A stretch of 7,044 bases of DNA from contig DBXK01000042.1 in NCBI GenBank assembly GCA_002309375.1, positions 15,801 through 22,844 of the forward strand, given 5' to 3'. Both the position numbers and the translations under genes were made by a program. This document shows, in pieces, positions 4,859 to 7,044 of this stretch. How positions within the stretch are numbered: position 1 is the stretch's first letter; each line of letters begins with the position of its first letter. A model generated the notes under the pieces. That model saw only the letters and a list, made by a program, of their open reading frames with translations, had not been told where the DNA came from and did no database searches. The stretch is from Christensenella sp. UBA1214. Its GTDB lineage: Bacteria > Bacillota > Clostridia > Christensenellales > CAG-138.

Positions 4859-6694
4859 ATGTTTATTATCGTCGGGCTCGGCAATCCGGGCAGAGAATAC
4901 GAAAAGACCCGCCATAACGTCGGTTATATGGCGGCGGACGCGCTTGCGAAAAAGCTCGGGCTTTCGATCGGCAGAAAAGGCTTCCGCTCCGTTTACGGCG
5001 AAAGCCGCATCGGCGCCGAAAAGATCATCATCGCGAAGCCCGAGACCTATATGAACAACTCCGGCTTTGCCGTTGTGGATCTTCTGAACTGGTTCAAGCC
5101 GGAGCATGACAGGCTGGTCATCATCTACGATGATATCGACCTTCCCTGCGGCGCGCTGCGCATCCGCGCGAACGGCTCATCCGGAACGCATAACGGCATG
5201 CGCTCCATCGTCGAGCAGCTCGGCTTCGAGGATTTCCCGCGCATCCGCATCGGCATCGGCAAGCCTGCGCACGGCCTCGTCGACCATGTGCTCGGCGTTC
5301 CCTCCGAGGAGGACGCAAAGCTGATCGAAAAGGCCGTCAATGAGGCGGCCGAAGCCTGCGAGCTGATCATTCGCGGCCGGATCGAAGAAGCGCAGACGGA
5401 ATTCAATTATAAACCGCCGAAGAAAACAAAGGCCGAAAAGAAAGCGGATCAGCCCCCGGCAAGGGCCTGCATGCCCGATCTCAGGGCGGAAAAGGAGCAG
5501 TTTTTCAAGAATACCGCCCTGCTCCCCGCCGATCGGGCGCTGCCGCAGCTCCAGTTCGGCTTCCGCGACGTTGCGGACGCCGAAGCAAGGCTCCTTCGCT
5601 TCGCTCCGCTGATCGAAAAGCTCTTCCCCGAAACGGCGGAAAAGCACGGGATCATCGAATCGGGGCTCCTTTCCGCAGACCGGTTCGCTTCCGCCGTCGC
5701 CGCGGCAACGGGCAGGAAAGAAAGGCTCTTTATCAAGCTCGATTCCGAGCTCCCCGTCGCCGGCTCCGTGAAGGCGCGCGGCGGCATTTACGAGGTTCTG
5801 AAGCGCGCGGAAACGCTTGCCCTTCAAAACGGGCTGATCACGCCCTCCGACGATTATTCGAAGCTTGCGGACTGCCGCGATTTCTTCAAAAAATACACGA
5901 TCCAGGTCGGTTCGACCGGCAACCTCGGCCTCAGCATCGGCATTTCCGGAGCGGCGATCGGCTTCCGCACCGTCGTTCACATGAGCGCGGATGCGAAGCA
6001 GTGGAAAAAGGATCTGCTGCGCGAAAAGGGCGTTGAGGTCATCGAATACGATTCCGATTATTCCGAAGCCGTGAAGGAAGGGCGAGAGCTCTCCGCGAAG
6101 GATCCGAACAGCTATTTCATCGACGACGAGAACTCCGCGGATCTTTTCCTCGGCTATTCCGTCGCCGCGCTGCGCCTCAAAAAGCAGCTTGCGGACCGGC
6201 ATATTGAAATAAACCCCGCACATCCGCTCTGCGTCTACCTGCCCTGCGGGGTCGGCGGCGCTCCCGGCGGCGTCACCTTCGGGCTGAAGCTCCTTTACGG
6301 CGACAGCGTGCGCTGCTATTTCGTCGAGCCCGTGAAGGCGCCCTGCATGCTTGCGGCCTTCGCCTGCGGCAAATGCATCCATATCGAAAACCTCGGCCTT
6401 GACGGAAAGACCGATGCGGACGGCCTTGCAGTCGGCGCCGCGTCCCGCCTTGTTTACCGCGCGATGGAGCACCTTATGGACGGCGAATTCACCGTTTCCG
6501 ACGAAAAGCTCGCGCCGATGGTCCGGCTCGTTTACAACACCGAAGGGCGGTTCATCGAGCCTTCGGCGGCGGCGTCCGCTGCGGCATACATCGCCCATCT
6601 CAAAGAAGGCGCGCCGGAAAACGCCGTGCATATCCTCTGGGCGACCGGAGGCGGTCTCGTTCCCGAAGCGGAGCGCAAAAAGTATTTGATCTGA
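4859..6694 (+). CDS. Peptidyl-tRNA hydrolase fused to D-serine ammonia-lyase (Pth-DsdA)
   Basis: One uninterrupted 611-residue frame covering two normally separate cytoplasmic enzymes. Residues 1-186 are a full-length Pth, which cleaves the ester of peptidyl-tRNA released from stalled ribosomes: GLGNPGREYEKTRHNVG with N9 and catalytic H19, KPETYMNNSG with N66, DDIDLPCGALRIR with D92, and GTHNGMRSI with N112. Residues about 187-204 are a Lys/Pro/Ala-rich linker. From about 205 the frame matches DsdA, which converts D-serine to pyruvate and ammonia using PLP: FPETAEKHGIIES, SVKARGGIYEVL with PLP lysine K305, the phosphate loop GSTGNLGLSIG (351-361), HMSADAKQWKK, FIDDENSADLFLGYSVA, YLPCGVGGAPGG, DGLAVGAASR, FIEPSA and WATGGGLVPE. 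By recalled alignment to E. coli DsdA (K118), about the first 16 residues of DsdA are replaced by the linker. Both catalytic sets appear intact. Start: ATG 4859 with a weak AGGA 10 bases upstream, 19 bases after the dockerin stop. ATG 5471 (M205 region) could be an internal start but has only AAGGG before it. Confidence 0.9.
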   Translation: MFIIVGLGNPGREYEKTRHNVGYMAADALAKKLGLSIGRKGFRSVYGESRIGAEKIIIAKPETYMNNSGFAVVDLLNWFKPEHDRLVIIYDDIDLPCGALRIRANGSSGTHNGMRSIVEQLGFEDFPRIRIGIGKPAHGLVDHVLGVPSEEDAKLIEKAVNEAAEACELIIRGRIEEAQTEFNYKPPKKTKAEKKADQPPARACMPDLRAEKEQFFKNTALLPADRALPQLQFGFRDVADAEARLLRFAPLIEKLFPETAEKHGIIESGLLSADRFASAVAAATGRKERLFIKLDSELPVAGSVKARGGIYEVLKRAETLALQNGLITPSDDYSKLADCRDFFKKYTIQVGSTGNLGLSIGISGAAIGFRTVVHMSADAKQWKKDLLREKGVEVIEYDSDYSEAVKEGRELSAKDPNSYFIDDENSADLFLGYSVAALRLKKQLADRHIEINPAHPLCVYLPCGVGGAPGGVTFGLKLLYGDSVRCYFVEPVKAPCMLAAFACGKCIHIENLGLDGKTDADGLAVGAASRLVYRAMEHLMDGEFTVSDEKLAPMVRLVYNTEGRFIEPSAAASAAAYIAHLKEGAPENAVHILWATGGGLVPEAERKKYLI

Positions 6695-6703
6695 ACATTC
6701 ATG

Positions 6704-6724
6704 CGCCGGCCTTTGCCGCCGGCG
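6704..6724 (+). other. GC-rich palindromic hairpin between the fusion gene and glmM
   Basis: CGCCGGC (6704-6710) pairs perfectly with GCCGGCG (6718-6724) around the 7-base loop CTTTGCC. No T tract follows in either direction, so intrinsic termination is doubtful. It lies between the stop at 6694 and the GGAGG of glmM, so transcription may continue into glmM, or the hairpin may act as a 3' stabiliser. Confidence 0.5.
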
Positions 6725-6751
6725 ATCCAATAACCCAACGGAGGAACCTTT

Positions 6752-7044
6752 ATGTCCAAGTATTTCGGCACGGACGGTTTTCGCGGGGACGCGAACGTCA
6801 AACTGAACGTTGAACACGCCTATAAGATCGGCCGTTTCCTCGGCTACTATTACGGCAGGGAGCATCGCCCGAGCGTCGTGATCGGCAAGGATACGCGAAG
6901 GAGCGGCTATATGTTCGAGTGCGCCCTGACCGCCGGCCTCACGGCGAGCGGCGCTGACGTTTACCTCATGCACGTCACGACCACTCCGAGCGTCAGCTAT
7001 ATCACCCGCATGGATGATTTCGACTGCGGCATCATGATCAGCGC
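6752..7044 (+). CDS. glmM: Phosphoglucosamine mutase, N-terminal part
   Basis: Partial: 97 codons, cut by the right edge. ATG 6752 follows CGGAGG by about 8 bases. The family-specific start MSKYFGTDGFRG (1-12) places FGTDGxRG two residues from the N-terminus, as in Firmicutes GlmM. It is followed by VVIGKDTRRSGYMFECAL (42-59), TTTPSVSYITR (76-86) and CGIMIS at the edge. The next residues should be the ASHNP loop with the phosphorylated catalytic serine, which is just outside the window. GlmM interconverts glucosamine-6-phosphate and glucosamine-1-phosphate for UDP-GlcNAc and peptidoglycan synthesis. A phosphomannomutase of the same superfamily is the main alternative, since FGTDGFRG rather than FGTDGIRG is seen. 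It is 57 bases downstream of the Pth-DsdA frame with no clear promoter between them, so it may be the last visible gene of the same transcript. Confidence 0.88.
   Translation, partial: MSKYFGTDGFRGDANVKLNVEHAYKIGRFLGYYYGREHRPSVVIGKDTRRSGYMFECALTAGLTASGADVYLMHVTTTPSVSYITRMDDFDCGIMIS

Noticed and set aside
3925..4884. 319-codon open frame on the minus strand
   Set aside because: Shadow of the TlpA-dockerin gene, caused by few stop codons in GC-rich DNA; no recognisable motif.
6704..6724. Rho-independent terminator after the Pth-DsdA frame
   Set aside because: The hairpin is strong but no T tract follows on either strand, so it is listed only as a hairpin.
5177..6973. 598-codon open frame on the minus strand
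   Set aside because: Antisense to Pth-DsdA and glmM, both with clear catalytic motifs. It crosses two real genes and an intergenic hairpin, and has no domain or ribosome binding site I can support.

Overview
The window looks like chromosomal DNA from an anaerobic, GC-rich member of the Firmicutes/Clostridia, probably an uncultured gut or rumen lineage related to Oscillospiraceae/Ruminococcaceae. Four things point there: the start of an [FeFe]-hydrogenase accessory cluster (NuoE-like, DRTGG and anti-sigma-like ATPase genes), a cohesin/dockerin gene pair, strong AGGAGG-type ribosome binding sites, and TTGACA/TATAAT-type promoters. The taxonomic placement is inference from gene content and codon style.

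Layout. Positions 1-1027 (minus strand) hold three tightly packed genes read leftward: a NuoE-like [2Fe-2S] protein, a DRTGG-domain protein, and the N-terminus of an HATPase-type protein that runs off the left edge. Their promoter is around 1125-1133. Positions 1184-2639 (minus strand) form a complete single-gene unit: promoter, an M20-family amidohydrolase/peptidase, and a Rho-independent terminator. From 2664 the plus strand starts from a divergent consensus promoter and runs through a probable operon: a membrane-anchored cohesin protein, a secreted TlpA/thioredoxin-like protein ending in a dockerin, then a 611-residue reading frame joining peptidyl-tRNA hydrolase (Pth) to D-serine ammonia-lyase (DsdA). 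The N-terminal third or less of a phosphoglucosamine mutase (GlmM) follows and is cut by the right edge.

How the parts work together. The left cluster should serve NAD(H)/ferredoxin-linked hydrogen metabolism. The cohesin and dockerin proteins are neighbours, so the simplest reading is that the exported thioredoxin-fold protein docks onto the membrane-anchored cohesin, a minimal non-cellulosomal cohesin-dockerin device. The most unusual object is the Pth-DsdA fusion: an essential ribosome-rescue enzyme and a PLP-dependent D-serine deaminase in one continuous frame with a Lys/Pro/Ala-rich linker between them. GlmM downstream belongs to UDP-GlcNAc synthesis.

No CRISPR array, tRNA, rRNA, insertion sequence or long repeat was seen. 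No gene-free stretch exceeds 300 bases; the longest (1028-1316) contains the promoter and terminator described below. Many long open frames lie antisense to the real genes; they are by-products of high GC at third codon positions.
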